Source: Sipunculus nudus
Taxonomy: Eukaryota > Annelida > Sipuncula > Golfingiida > Sipunculidae
Reading direction: 5' to 3'
DNA length: 64,000 nucleotides
Assembly: GCA_026874595.1 (NCBI GenBank)
Contig: CM049318.1
Location: forward strand, 47,162,456 to 47,226,455
Positions 12,148-21,654 of the stretch are shown here, in pieces (position 1 is the first letter of the stretch; each line of letters begins with the position of its first letter). The notes beneath the pieces are model-generated. The model saw only the letters and a list, made by a program, of their open reading frames with translations, did not search any database and was not told the origin of the DNA. The translations under genes were made by a program, and so were the position numbers.

Positions 12148-12708
12148 AGTCTAGACGTCAGCCAGACGTGTTGTGAAGGGAATTAGTCAAGGAAGTCAGT
12201 CTAGACGTCAGCCAGACATGTTGTGATGGGAGTTAGTCGAGAAAGTCAGTCTAGACGTCAGCCAGACGTGTTGTGAAGGGAGTTAGTCGAGGAAGTCGTT
12301 CTAGACGTCAGCCAGACGTGTTGTGAAGGGAGTTAGTCGAGGAAGTCAGTCTAGACGTCAGCTAGACATGTTGTGAAGGGAGTTAGTCGAGGAAGTCAGT
12401 CTAGACGTCAGCCAGACATGTTGTGAAGGGAATTAGTCGAGAAAGTCTGTCTAGACGTCAGCCAGACATGTTGTGAAGGGAGTTAGTCGAGGAAGTCTGT
12501 CTAGACGTCAGCCAGACATGTTGTGAAGGGAGTTAGTCGAGGAAGTCAGTCTAGACGTCAGCCAGACATGTTGTGAAGGGAGTTAGTCGAGGAAGTCAGT
12601 CTAGACGTCAGCCAGACATGTTGTGAAGGGAGGTAGGCAAGGAAGTCAGTCTAGACGTCAGCCAGACATGTTGTGAAGGGAGTTAGTCGAGGAAGTCAGT
12701 CTAGAGAT

Positions 12709-13518
12709 TGTTACAGATGTCTCTTTTATTATATGGGGCAGTCTTACATGTGAACTCTACACAGCGCTCGGTTTAATCTATGGCGGCATGGCCTGGCCCA
12801 CGCGTAAGGTCTTACGTGTGGTCACGTTAGTCTGGGGCTTTCTCGCCTGGCCGTGCCGGCCCACGTGTGAACCCTGACATGTTGAGACACAGCGTTTTTG
12901 TTCCAGATGTTTCCTGTAACACGTGTGTACTGTGTATCTTGTTAGGTTCTTTTGGTTGTTTAGGAAATGGAAAGTTCTCGACTTTGGGAGACAAGTTATA
13001 AATATGGGGCTATGTAAGAAGGGTGTAGGACATTTTCCTATAATTGCGGCAGTTAAAGCTTTTCTTCGAATTTGTAAAGGATTTTAATTAGTCTTCAGCT
13101 TGCCTTTGGGATCACTATCAGAACTTCACTTTTGGATTACAACGGATTGATTTTGTGAATGAACTGGACTGTTATTCTCTGAGAAGATTTATGTGAACTG
13201 TTCATCTCGGTTTTACGTTATAAAGGACTTGTTGTCGCTGTGACAGTGGTGGTACCCAGGTACTGTACACTTTATTTATATACTTGTATTGATTTGCTGG
13301 TGTCCTGTTGGTGTACTGTGTAATTGTATTGATTTGGTGTATTGTAATGTTGGGACTGTTTTAAGAATACATTATAATTATTTGTTAACAAAAAACCACT
13401 GGTTCTATTCCCCTAGGCATTTCACGCTGCCTAGTGTTACAGAATCTGATTTTTATCTCCATTACAAAATTTATGTTCATCACGCATACGTGATCTGTTG
13501 ATACTAGGTTCCGTGACA
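12709..13518 (+). mobile_element. Inverted solo LTR of the local Ty3/gypsy family
   Basis: Read on the - strand, this starts tgtcacggaacctagtatc and ends with the family LTR terminus (tgttacag on the + strand at 12709). It is the only family member here in + orientation. A TATA-like 'ttataaatatggggc' lies near 12987. It interrupts a 50-bp minisatellite monomer: 'ctaga' on the left and 'acgtcagccagatgtgttg' on the right belong to one monomer. The flanks agat and acgt may be a decayed 4-bp target duplication. Confidence 0.85.
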
Positions 13519-14403
13519 ACGTCAGCCAGATGTGTTGTGAGTAGATCCAGACGGGGTGTTCAAGTACCGCGTACGACAAGTATTAGTCCTGGGAGAGAGT
13601 ATATATAGCCGAGACGGGCGTTAGAAGTTTTGTGGACGTTGTATTTGTGGAGTCACAGACAGTAAACGGCTGGCCGAAGCCAGAGAACTGTGTAGATAAT
13701 TCTGGAAGTTATGTTTGTGAGACTGGAACCGGTCAACGGTGGGCGAAAGCCATTTGTGACGTATTCAGAAATAAACCCGTTTTGTTACCCCTTGTCTCGA
13801 GATGTTTAGGACTTTTGCGTGAATGTTCCCGGAAGTATATGTCCGCTGCGTGCCAGTTGTGACACCATCCATCTTCATGATTACGTTGGATGTAATAATT
13901 AATGGTCTTTACTGTCTCTTAAAGATACAAAGATACTCGTTGAAGTATCGCATACACACTAACGTTTTCTAATAAAACATGACTTGTCATTTACTTCGGG
14001 AATGACATTAGTGGTGCCAGTGCAGTAACAATGTGCTATAACCAGCCAGTAGAATGTTTTATATTTAATATATTTTTCTGTATTATTGAAGAGAAATGAA
14101 GGATTTAAGGTTTCCCTTTAAAAAGTTGGGCTGGTCATAAGTCAGTCCATACGGCGATACCCGATCTGTATGGAGCATTGACGACACGCTTCTTGTTACG
14201 TTGTGTTTCTTGACCCCAAAAACCCCTTCCCCCTGGATCCGCGCCTTGTTGATCGACCTGGTAAAACACTCATAATTATTCCACAAAAAACTTAGCTCCA
14301 CACGTATTCAGGGTCTATGTCTAATCATCAAACATCAATACCGGTGTAATAGAGGTTTTTGTTAGGTTAATGATATCTGGTCTTTTCTTAACTAACCTGA
14401 TAT
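13519..14403 (+). other. Promoter- or LTR-like remnant with no recognised gene
   Basis: After the last monomer remnant there is TATATATAG at 13600-13608, then a moderately GC-rich stretch open for 76 codons (13632-13862), then 'aataaaacatgacttg' near 13971 that could be a poly(A) signal. This TATA-to-AATAAA layout resembles an LTR or short transcription unit related to the heads of the 50-bp array. The open frame has no recognisable domain. Confidence 0.3.
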
Positions 14404-15244
14404 TGTTACGGAACTGAATATCAACAGATCACGTATACGTGATGAACATAAATTTTGTCAAGGAGATAAAAATCAGATTCTGTAACACTAGGCAGCGTGA
14501 AATGTCTAGGGGAATGAATAAAGAAGTCAGTGATTTTTTTGTTAACAAATAACTATAATTTATTATTAAAACAACCCTAACATTACAATACACTAAATCA
14601 ATACAATTATACAGTATAATAGCAGTATAACAACAAATCAATACAATCACACAGTAAAATAAACAAAGTGCACAGAACCTGGATACCACTGTCACAGCGA
14701 TAAGTCCTTTAAATGTATAAGCCGGTTGAAAAGTTCACACAAATTCTCTCGGAGAATAACAGTCCAATGTAAAGCTCTTGTAACAATCCAGAAAGTAAAC
14801 TTGAGGTAGACAGCATTAAATTATATAAAGTTAGTAATAGTAGAATCCCTGAAATTACTAGATAATCGGATAGGTCCCACAAACTGACATACACACGTCT
14901 GTGTCCGCTGGAATATTCTCTCACCTCTTTCCTGGCTCTAAAACACAGCCCCCTATTTATAACCTCTCGCCCCAAGCCGAGAATTTTCCACTTCTCGAAC
15001 AATCTAAAGAATCTTACACAGTACACACGTTCAAAGAACATACTAGAACGGGAACGCCGTGTATCTAGGGTTCAACCATTGCGGATTAAACCGAGCCTGC
15101 AACATCCGGCCAGGCGAGGCCGCTACAACACTAGCTACGCGTGGCACACAAACAAAATGCCAACAACACATGGAACATCCGTGTGCACAATAAAACAATC
15201 ATCTATAAGACCGCCGCACACAATAAAAAGGGGCACATGTAACA
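14404..15244 (-). repeat. 3' LTR
   Basis: The 841-bp LTR runs from tgttacgg to gggcacatgtaaca on the + strand. It lacks about 100 bp present in the solo LTR at 6665-7584. On the element's strand a TTATAAATAGGGGGC TATA-like box lies near 14955-14970. Confidence 0.9.
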
Positions 15245-15257
15245 CTCCCCCTCCTTT
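15245..15257 (-). other. Polypurine tract of the retrotransposon
   Basis: On the - strand this reads AAAGGAGGGGGAG and abuts the 3' LTR exactly. This is the expected place and composition for the plus-strand DNA primer in Ty3/gypsy elements. Confidence 0.85.
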
Positions 15258-15373
15258 AAGAAAAAAGAAAGTTTCTAAAAACTTTCTTTTTGCGATCATA
15301 ATCACTAAATTATAACAACATTTCAAAAGCCTCTTATTTACAACATTACATAAACATCTCCTTTTACAACATT

Positions 15374-16030
15374 TCATAAACATCTTGATAAGCAATCAGC
15401 AAGTACATTGTCTTTCCCTTTAATGTGTTTGATTTCAAGGTCGTAATTTTGTAAGAACAAACTTTCTCTCAACAATCTTTTATTTTTACACTTCAGCTTG
15501 TTCATGAACATGAGGTGATTGTGATCACTGAAGACAATGATAGGCTTGACTGATGAAATAACATAAACTGCAAAATGTTGCAATGCCAAAATCAAAGCCA
15601 AATATTCTTTTTCAATAGTGATGTAGTTTTTCTGGTTTGCACTATATTTTCTTGAGAAATAACAAATCGGATGATCATTGCCTTCTTGTAACAACACAGC
15701 ACCAGCAGCAGTATCATTAGCAACTACAGCTAACTTAAAAGGAACAGAAAAGTCTGGTGCTACCAAAACTGGTGAACTTTGCAGAATTGCTTTCAAATTC
15801 TGAAATGCATTTTCACACTGAACATTCCACACAAACTTTTGTTTGTTCATTAACAAATTAGTGAAAGGTTCAGCTACAGCAGAAAAATTTGGACAAAACT
15901 TCCTGTAGTATCCAACCATACCAAGAAAACGCATTATTTGCTTTTTGTTTTCCGGTCTAGGAAATGCAGAAATTGCACTTGTTTTAGCATCAACAGGTTT
16001 TAATTGGCCCTGCCCTACAATATGACCCAA
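15374..16030 (-). pseudogene. RNase H domain and RT thumb of the retrotransposon
   Basis: A 218-codon open stretch on the - strand forms the C-terminal end of pol. It begins with the RT thumb/connection ('GQGQLKPVDAKTSAI', 'FLGMVGYYRKFCPNFS') and continues into gypsy RNase H ('AGAVLLQEG', 'ICYFSRKYS', 'TIEKEYLALILALQHF', 'VFSDHNHL'), ending 'NVLADCLSR' plus three residues. The first catalytic aspartate of RNase H, normally in a VDAS-type motif, is replaced: the sequence reads AVVAND. The acidic residues in TIEKE and FSDHN are present. It is separated from the upstream RT piece by a stop and a frame change near 16030-16100. It would remove the RNA strand during reverse transcription. Confidence 0.92.
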
Positions 16031-16650
16031 AAATGTTACTAGTGCATGAAAAAACTCAGATTATACTAAGTTGACGGTCAGAAGTGCTTCACCGAGTCAT
16101 TCGAAGAAGGCGCGAAGAACTTGCAGATGTTTTTCCCAGGTGTCGCTGTACACGATGAGGTCATCAATATATGCGTCACAGCCCTGAATGTCCTTGACAA
16201 CCATATGGATGAGTCGTTGGAACGTGGATGGCGAGTTCTTCATGCCAAACGGCATAACTTTATACTGGTACAGTTCTTGCGGCGTCACAAATGCGGACAC
16301 TTACTTTGCTCGCTCGTCAGCGGAACTTGCCAGAATCCTTTTAGCAAGTCAAACTTGGAAACATATCTGGAACTACCGACTCTATCAATACAATCATCGA
16401 TCCTCGGAATCGGGAACATGTCAGTCTTGATGACAGAGTACTGTTTTGGATAATCTGTGCACATACGGTAACTTCCATCAGGCTTTGGCACAAGAATACA
16501 AATATTGAATCTCATCTTGTAGATACTTTTGTTTTTCTGGATTCCGTCTATATGGATGTTGATTGACTGCGCTTGCCTCGCCAACATCGACGTCATGGCA
16601 CAATATGTTAGTTCGCGTCGGGATGTCACTAAACAAATGCTCATAATTCC
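16031..16650 (-). pseudogene. Reverse transcriptase domain of the retrotransposon
   Basis: Two overlapping - strand frames make up one RT. The 16285-16644 frame has 'ILVPKPDGSYRMCTDY', the 'SKFDLLKGFWQVPL' motif with the first catalytic Asp, and 'FPIPRIDDCIDRVG'. The 16097-16300 frame has 'YKVMPFGMKNSPSTFQRLI' and the YIDD catalytic box at 16160-16171. A one-base frameshift near 16290 joins them. 'RMCTDY' is followed by a disrupted RKxN region (PKQYS). The sequence is clearly Ty3/gypsy RT, not Ty1/copia, yet it lies downstream of integrase. All catalytic aspartates of the RT are visible, but the breaks abolish expression as one protein. Confidence 0.93.
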
Positions 16651-16871
16651 GCAGCTGGTTCTGAGGTCTTGTTGTTGTTGTGCGGTAAGGTGTGACAGTT
16701 TGGCATCCAGGTTGTTAAGGACATCTGAGTTTTTTTAATGGCACTGTACCACACTGAATGTCTACATCACACTTACAATCAGTATCTACTTTAACTGGGT
16801 CAGGGGTCAGTGTTTACACAATTCACAAAAGTAACATTATCTACAACATCTTATGTGCTATTTCTGTCATA

Positions 16872-18373
16872 TTATGGTTTCAACATGTTAAAATGGCACA
16901 GTTGTTTCTTCTTACGCCAATCTGGTGTCAACAGTATCTTATTTAAATCAATGACTTTCTTGTCAACAATGTAAGGACCAAAATACCTAGCTTGCAGAGG
17001 TCTGCCAGGGATGGGAAGTAAGGCAAGGACCTTTTCACCAGGCTTAAACGTCCTACTTACAGTGTGCTTCTCATACTTTGTTTTCATTTTACATTGTACA
17101 GATTTTAGATTTGACTTTGCAATCTCACAAGAATTGTGTAGTTTAGTGCGAAAGTCTGAGACATATTGCAGTAAGCTAAGAGAATCAGGATTTTCACACA
17201 AGAGTTTTTCTTTAAGCAGTTTCAATGGAAGTTCAGTTCGCGGTCCATGTCCGAAAATTAGTTCAAAGGGACTGAAACCCAAGGACTCTTGAAAGGATTC
17301 TCTGACAGCAAACAGCAATAGGTGGATTCCTTCATCCTAGACTTTCTGTGTGTCATAGCAATAGGTCATTATCATGTTTTTTTCATGTCTGGTGAAAACG
17401 CTCGAGGGCGCCCCGACTTTCAGGATGGTATGGCGAATAGCTGTACTGTTTTATACGTAGCTCAAGCATAACTTGCTGGAATAAGCCAGACATAAAATTA
17501 GACCCTTCGTCAGACTGGACGGATTTTGGTAATCCAAACCTTGTTAAAAAACTTGGTCAGAGCTTTGACAACACTTTTGGCATTAATTATGCGCAATGGT
17601 ATTGCCTCAGGGAACCTGGTAGATGCGCACATAATTGTCAGCAAGTATTCATGTCCAGATTTTGTTTTGGGCAGTGGTCCAACACAATCAACAATAATCC
17701 TACTGAATGGTTCCTCGAAAGCAGGAATAGGCCCAAGTGGGGCCTTAGGGGGATTCTGATTAGGCTTGCCTACCATCTGGCATGTATGGCATGATTAAAA
17801 ATATTGTACAACATCTTTCCTGAGGTTAGGCCAATAGAAGTGTGTACTAACTTTCTGATAAGTTTTATTTATACCTAATTGGCCAGACAAAGGAGCCTCG
17901 TGTGCCATGCTTAGAATTTCATTTCGAAAGCTTTTGGGCATCACTATTTGATGTTTGGTGACCCACTCATCATCAGCGCATACATCAGGTGGTCGCCATT
18001 TACGCATAAGCATTCCATTTTTAACATATAAACAAACAGGGTTCTGTGACAGTTCATCTTTAGAAACTGCCCAGGGAAACAAACATGAAATATCAGGGTC
18101 CTTATGCTGTTCCGCGATAAGTTCTGACCTTGAAAATGCTGTATCCTGTACGGCCGAGTCGTTAGACGAGTCACTAGTGATTCCTAGAGTGTTATTATCT
18201 GGACCATTATCCTTATGTGTGTTTTTCTTGGCCATAGATCTAGTTACAGGACATGAAGGATACAAACCAGGAATTTCCTGACTTTCTGAATCAGTGTCCT
18301 GATCAAGTGTCGGCTTTTCTGTCACTATTGGTACAGGCTGTACTTTGTTCTTATGCCCACAGTAATATTCCAA
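16872..18373 (-). pseudogene. Integrase of the retrotransposon, upstream of RT
   Basis: Three - strand open pieces (17795-18373, 17510-17776, 16872-17318) give a spacer with 'VTRSMAKK', an H2C2 zinc-binding region ('HEAPLSGQLGINKTY' ... 'FYWPNLRKDVV' ... CHTC), and the integrase core. Core residues are D in IIVDCVGPLP (17687-17689), D in QSDEGSNF (17509-17511) and E in SRGALERFHQ (17401-17403). The last two are separated by exactly 35 residues (DD35E). 'LFAVRESFQESLGFSP' and a GPY module ('QARYFGPYIVDKKV') follow. A stop precedes CHTC and frameshifts lie near 17510 and 17370. One expected zinc-finger His in the GxLG region is Gln. It would insert the cDNA. Confidence 0.93.
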
Positions 18374-18600
18374 GAAATCAAATCTGACTTTAAATGTAAA
18401 CTGTGAAGCGGAACTGAAGTGTGCTTATCTGAAAACACCATTAACAAGTGCATGTGCACCAGTAAAGGACCTATTAGAAAATGGCTAAGTGTTTGCTAAC
18501 ATGAGAGTCTGGCCTGAACCAAAGTCCCTCAAAATTCTAATAGCGGTAGAATCTGAAAAATCACTTGAAAGTGATACAAGACCAACATGTATGAATGGAT
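18355..18600 (-). pseudogene. Aspartic protease remnant of the retrotransposon
   Basis: Reading the - strand between gag and integrase gives 'AIRILRDFGSGQTLML', matching the active-site region of retroelement proteases. The D-T/S-G triplet is D-F-G here (GAC TTT GGT). Downstream 'SVPLHSLHLKSDLISW' matches the middle of the domain. An in-frame stop lies after LANT and a segment just before the integrase spacer is deleted. It would cleave gag-pol, but the altered catalytic triplet makes it dead. Confidence 0.75.
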
Positions 18601-18604
18601 CAAA

Positions 18605-18946
18605 TTACTCCATTTCAGAGTCCGGAGAGGAATCTGCTACCTCTGCTTCATCAAACAAAGAATTGACATTGACAGTGTCAGTCATAAACACTTTTTCAGA
18701 GTCATTTAAGGAATCCACATCCTTTTTATTATCAAACTCCTTATTGGAGTCAAACTTCTGTATGTCATAAAAGGACCTGGCCTCATTTGAAATACTCTCG
18801 CAAGAGTCGTAAAAGGACTTAGTCTTATTTAGAGAATACTCCTCGCAGGAGTCTTGAAAGGACCTAGCCTTATTAAATTCATCGCAGGAATCAACTGAGG
18901 TTTTTACCTCGAAAGCTACGGATTCTTCTTTGGATTCAGACGGCAC
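18605..18946 (-). pseudogene. Acidic, Ser/Asp-rich gag-protease linker
   Basis: A 113-codon - strand frame rich in S, D, E and K with imperfect internal repeats ('KARSFQDSCEE', 'KTKSFYDSCES', 'EARSFYD'). It lies between the gag zinc knuckle and the protease and is separated from gag by a stop at 18991. It is probably a variable linker of the polyprotein; no enzymatic motif was seen. Confidence 0.6.
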
Positions 18947-18990
18947 TTGGGCCTCCGTAGCATCAAACTCTTGATTAGAGTGAATACCCC

Positions 18991-20297
18991 TTATTTACAT
19001 GGCTCTTGTACTATGCTATGCTTAGACTTTGAAACAAAACCAGAAGGTTTGCTATTTGGTTTATTCGCACGTTTCCAGCAGTCAGATATTAGATGACCTT
19101 CCTTCATGTAGTAATTACAGATTTTCTTCGAAAAAGACTGGCCTTGGTTGGACTTAGACACAGTGGACGTGGACTGAGATGTAGCAATGTACTTTGCTGA
19201 ACTATCAGGACTACTAGTACCGGGTGACTGCGCTTTAAACTTATTTTGACCATACTGATTCACATTCTTGTTTGTTAATGACCGGTTTGATTTGCTAGTA
19301 AAGGACATTTTGTGTGTTGATGAATAATCATCAGCTAATTGAGCAGCAATGTCAAGTGTTTCGGAACTTTTCTCAACAAGAAAGGGTTTAACATCTGCGT
19401 TAATGCAGCGCTTAAATTCTTCAAGCAACATCAACTGGCGCAAATTGTCATAATCTTTCATTACAATTTTAGAACTACACCAGCGATCAAACAACTGCTC
19501 TTTTGTCCTAGCAAATTCCACGTAGGTCTGTTCTTTGCGCTTTTCCCAATTTCTGAATTTCTGGCGGTAAGCCTCCGGAAATAACTCATAACATTTTAGG
19601 ATAACTGTTTTACAAGGTCATAGTCAGCAGCAGCTTCTACTGAAAGCTCTGTATAAATTTCTCTGGCCTTGCCAGTCAATACACTTTGTAACAGCATAGT
19701 CCAATTTTCCTTAGGCTATTTTAAATTTTCAGCTACCTTCTCAAAGTGTAAGAAATATTTATCAACCTCTTTTTCTTGAAAAGGTGGGACAAGTCTAATG
19801 TGTTTAGTAGCATCAAAACTGTGAGCCGGGGCATCACGTAGACTATGCTCTAGTTTAAGTCTTTATAATTCCAGTCGTTTTAGCTCAATTTCTATTTCTT
19901 TTTCTAATCTTTCTCTTTCTAACCTTTCATGTTTTTCCCTCTCTTCTCTTTGTTTTTCTAATTCCCCCTCTTCTCTTTGTTTTTCTAATTCCCTCTCTTT
20001 TCTTTGTTTTTCTAATTCTAACTGTTTTAATGCTAGCTCATGTTGCATTTCTAACTTTTAAAATTCTAATTGCATAGCGAGGCTGTCATTTTTTAATGTT
20101 TCAACTTCAATCTCTTCTATTAAACCTTTGCTAACTAGATCTTGCATGATTTTAGCAATGATATCAGGCTTTCTCAAAGCTTTTTTCACAATTAGCCCTA
20201 AGTGTTGTCCAAAACACAACAACTGTTCCTTTGTCAACTGTTCAAGTTGATCAGGGTCGGGATCGTCAACAAATGTCTCACGTTTGAAATCTGCCAT
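18991..20297 (-). pseudogene. gag: SCAN-like domain, coiled coil, zinc knuckle
   Basis: This starts at an ATG (20297, 'MADFKRETFVDD') about 145 bp inside the primer site. An N-terminal helical region precedes a highly charged coiled-coil region (19863-20048, repeated ELEKQREE). A SCAN-like capsid region follows in broken frames at 19300-19860 ('HIRLVPPFQEKEVDKYFLHF', 'EFARTKEQLFDRWC'), then the zinc knuckle at 19078-19119. The knuckle reads CNYYMKEGHLISDC, so the second Cys of CCHC is Tyr. Stops occur at about 20055, 19863 and 19720 (the last a TAG in place of a Trp codon) and a frameshift near 19600. It would form the particle shell and bind element RNA. Confidence 0.88.
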
Positions 20298-20440
20298 GTT
20301 AAGATGTTAAAACAATAAAAAAAAACACTGAGATAAATCCTGTAAACAATGTATTGTAAACAGTATGTAATCTTGTAAACAATGTATGATAAACAATGTA
20401 TCTTGGTCAAGGCATAATAAATTGCCAATACTATTAAGCA

Positions 20441-20458
20441 TCCCGGACGAGCCCCCAA
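20441..20458 (-). other. Primer-binding site complementary to tRNA-Pro
   Basis: On the - strand this reads TGGGGGCTCGTCCGGGAT, five bases inside the 5' LTR. This 18-mer is complementary to the 3' end of tRNA-Pro including CCA. It is the same primer site used by murine leukaemia-type retroviruses (established knowledge). Confidence 0.9.
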
Positions 20459-20463
20459 TTTTA

Positions 20464-21654
20464 TGTTACAGAACCTAATATCAACAGATCACGTATACGT
20501 GATCAACACATATTTATATTAAAGAGATAAAAAATCAGATTCTGTAACACTAGGCAGCGTGAAATGTCTTGGAGAATGAATAAAGAAGTCAGTGTTTCTT
20601 CTTAACAAATAGCTATAATTTATTCTTAAAAGAACCCTAACATTAAAATATTATTAATCAATACAATCACACAGTAAAATAAACAAAGTGCACAGTACAT
20701 GGATACCACCACTGTCACAACGATAAGTCCTTTAAAATGTATAAGCCTGCGAACAGTTCACACGAATTCTCTCGGAGAATAACAGTCCAATGTGAAGTTC
20801 TTATAACAATCCAGATAGTAAACTTTACACAGGCAGCACTAAATTGTAAAGTGTTAGTAATAGTAGAATCCCTGAAATCACTGGATAATCGGATAGGTCC
20901 CACACGTCTGCGTCCGCTGGAATATTCTCACCTGTCTCTGCTTTAAAACACAGCCCCTTATATATAACTTCTCGCCCCAAGCCGAGAATTTTCCACTTCT
21001 CAAACAGTCTAAAGAATCCAACACAACAGACAGTAAACACGCTTTACAGGAATCATCTAGAAAAAAACATCGCAGTGTCTCTACATACCAGGGTCCACAC
21101 GTGAGCTCGCCCCGGCTCGACCAGGCGAGAAAGCCCCAAGCTAGCTTGACAACGAGAGTTCAACCAGTACGGATTGAACCGAGAGAGTAACACGCGGCCA
21201 GGTAAGAGCGCTACAACACGAATTCCGCCCATGTCACACAATACAAAGGGCACCTGTAATATAATATTGGATAATCGGATAGGTCCCACAAACTGACATA
21301 CACATGTCTGTGTCGGCTGGTATATTCTCTCACCTCTCTCCCGGCTCTAAAGCACAGCCCCCCTATTTCTAACCTCTCACCCCAAGCCGAGAATTTTCCA
21401 CTTCTCGAACAATCTAAAGAATCTTACACAGTACACACGTTCAAAGAACATACTAGAACGGGAACGCCGTGTATCTAGGTTTCAACCATTGCGGATTAAA
21501 CCGAACCTGCAACATCCGGACAGGCGAGACCGCTACAACACGAGCTTCGCGTGGCACACAAACAAAATGCCAACAACACATGGAACATCCGTGTGCACAA
21601 TAAAACAATTATCTGTAAGACCGCCGCACACAATAAAAAGGGGCACCTGTTACA
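20464..21654 (-). repeat. 5' LTR, doubled and chimeric
   Basis: This 1191-bp region holds a complete LTR copy (20464 to about 21264, ending 'cacctgtaata') followed on the + strand by a partial second copy (about 21267-21654) restarting at 'ggataatcggataggtccc'. The complete copy is of the variant type with 'gggtccacacgtgagc', like the solo LTR at 6665. The partial copy resembles the 3' LTR (14860-15244). The outer end carries the ATAT flank, so the outer copy belongs to the element. Confidence 0.85.

Larger units (their letters stand above)
11403..12706 (+). repeat. 50-bp minisatellite in two blocks, each headed by a duplicated 175-bp segment
   Basis: The monomer of 50 bp contains 'gtcagtctagacgtcagcc', 'agacgtgttgtgaagg' and 'gagttagtcgaggaa'. 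About 8 copies lie at 11556-11972 and about 11 at 12146-12706. Each block is preceded by a copy of the same non-repeated head (11403-11575 and 11974-12147), giving a higher-order unit of about 571 bp. Each monomer carries 'agttag', which puts a stop in one frame, so it is not coding. The array ends where an LTR inserted at 12709. Confidence 0.92.
14404..21654 (-). mobile_element. Gmr1-like Ty3/gypsy LTR retrotransposon (decayed), order gag-PR-INT-RT-RNase H
   Basis: This 7.25-kb element on the - strand is bounded by related LTRs (5' LTR 20464-21654, 3' LTR 14404-15244) and flanked by ATAT at 14400-14403 and 21655-21658. A primer site complementary to tRNA-Pro and a polypurine tract sit next to the LTRs as expected. 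From 5' to 3' the domains are SCAN-like gag with coiled coil and zinc knuckle, protease, H2C2 zinc finger, DD35E integrase and GPY module, then reverse transcriptase and RNase H. Integrase before RT is the Ty1/copia order, but the domain sequences are Ty3/gypsy, as in the Gmr1 group described from Atlantic cod. No env is seen. Several stops and frameshifts show it is inactive. Confidence 0.93.

Noticed and set aside
11556-12706. CRISPR-like regular direct repeats
   Set aside because: Monomers are contiguous with no unique spacers, and the genome is eukaryotic; it is a minisatellite.
13970-14040. 'tggtgccagtgcag' after a poly(A)-like signal, as a second primer-binding site
   Set aside because: It does not match the 3' end of a tRNA that I can name, and no retrotransposon body follows.
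14404-21654. Endogenous retrovirus
   Set aside because: No envelope-like frame is present between RNase H and the 3' LTR (only about 130 bp); the pol sequences and order fit a Gmr1-like retrotransposon. The tRNA-Pro primer site alone does not make it a retrovirus.
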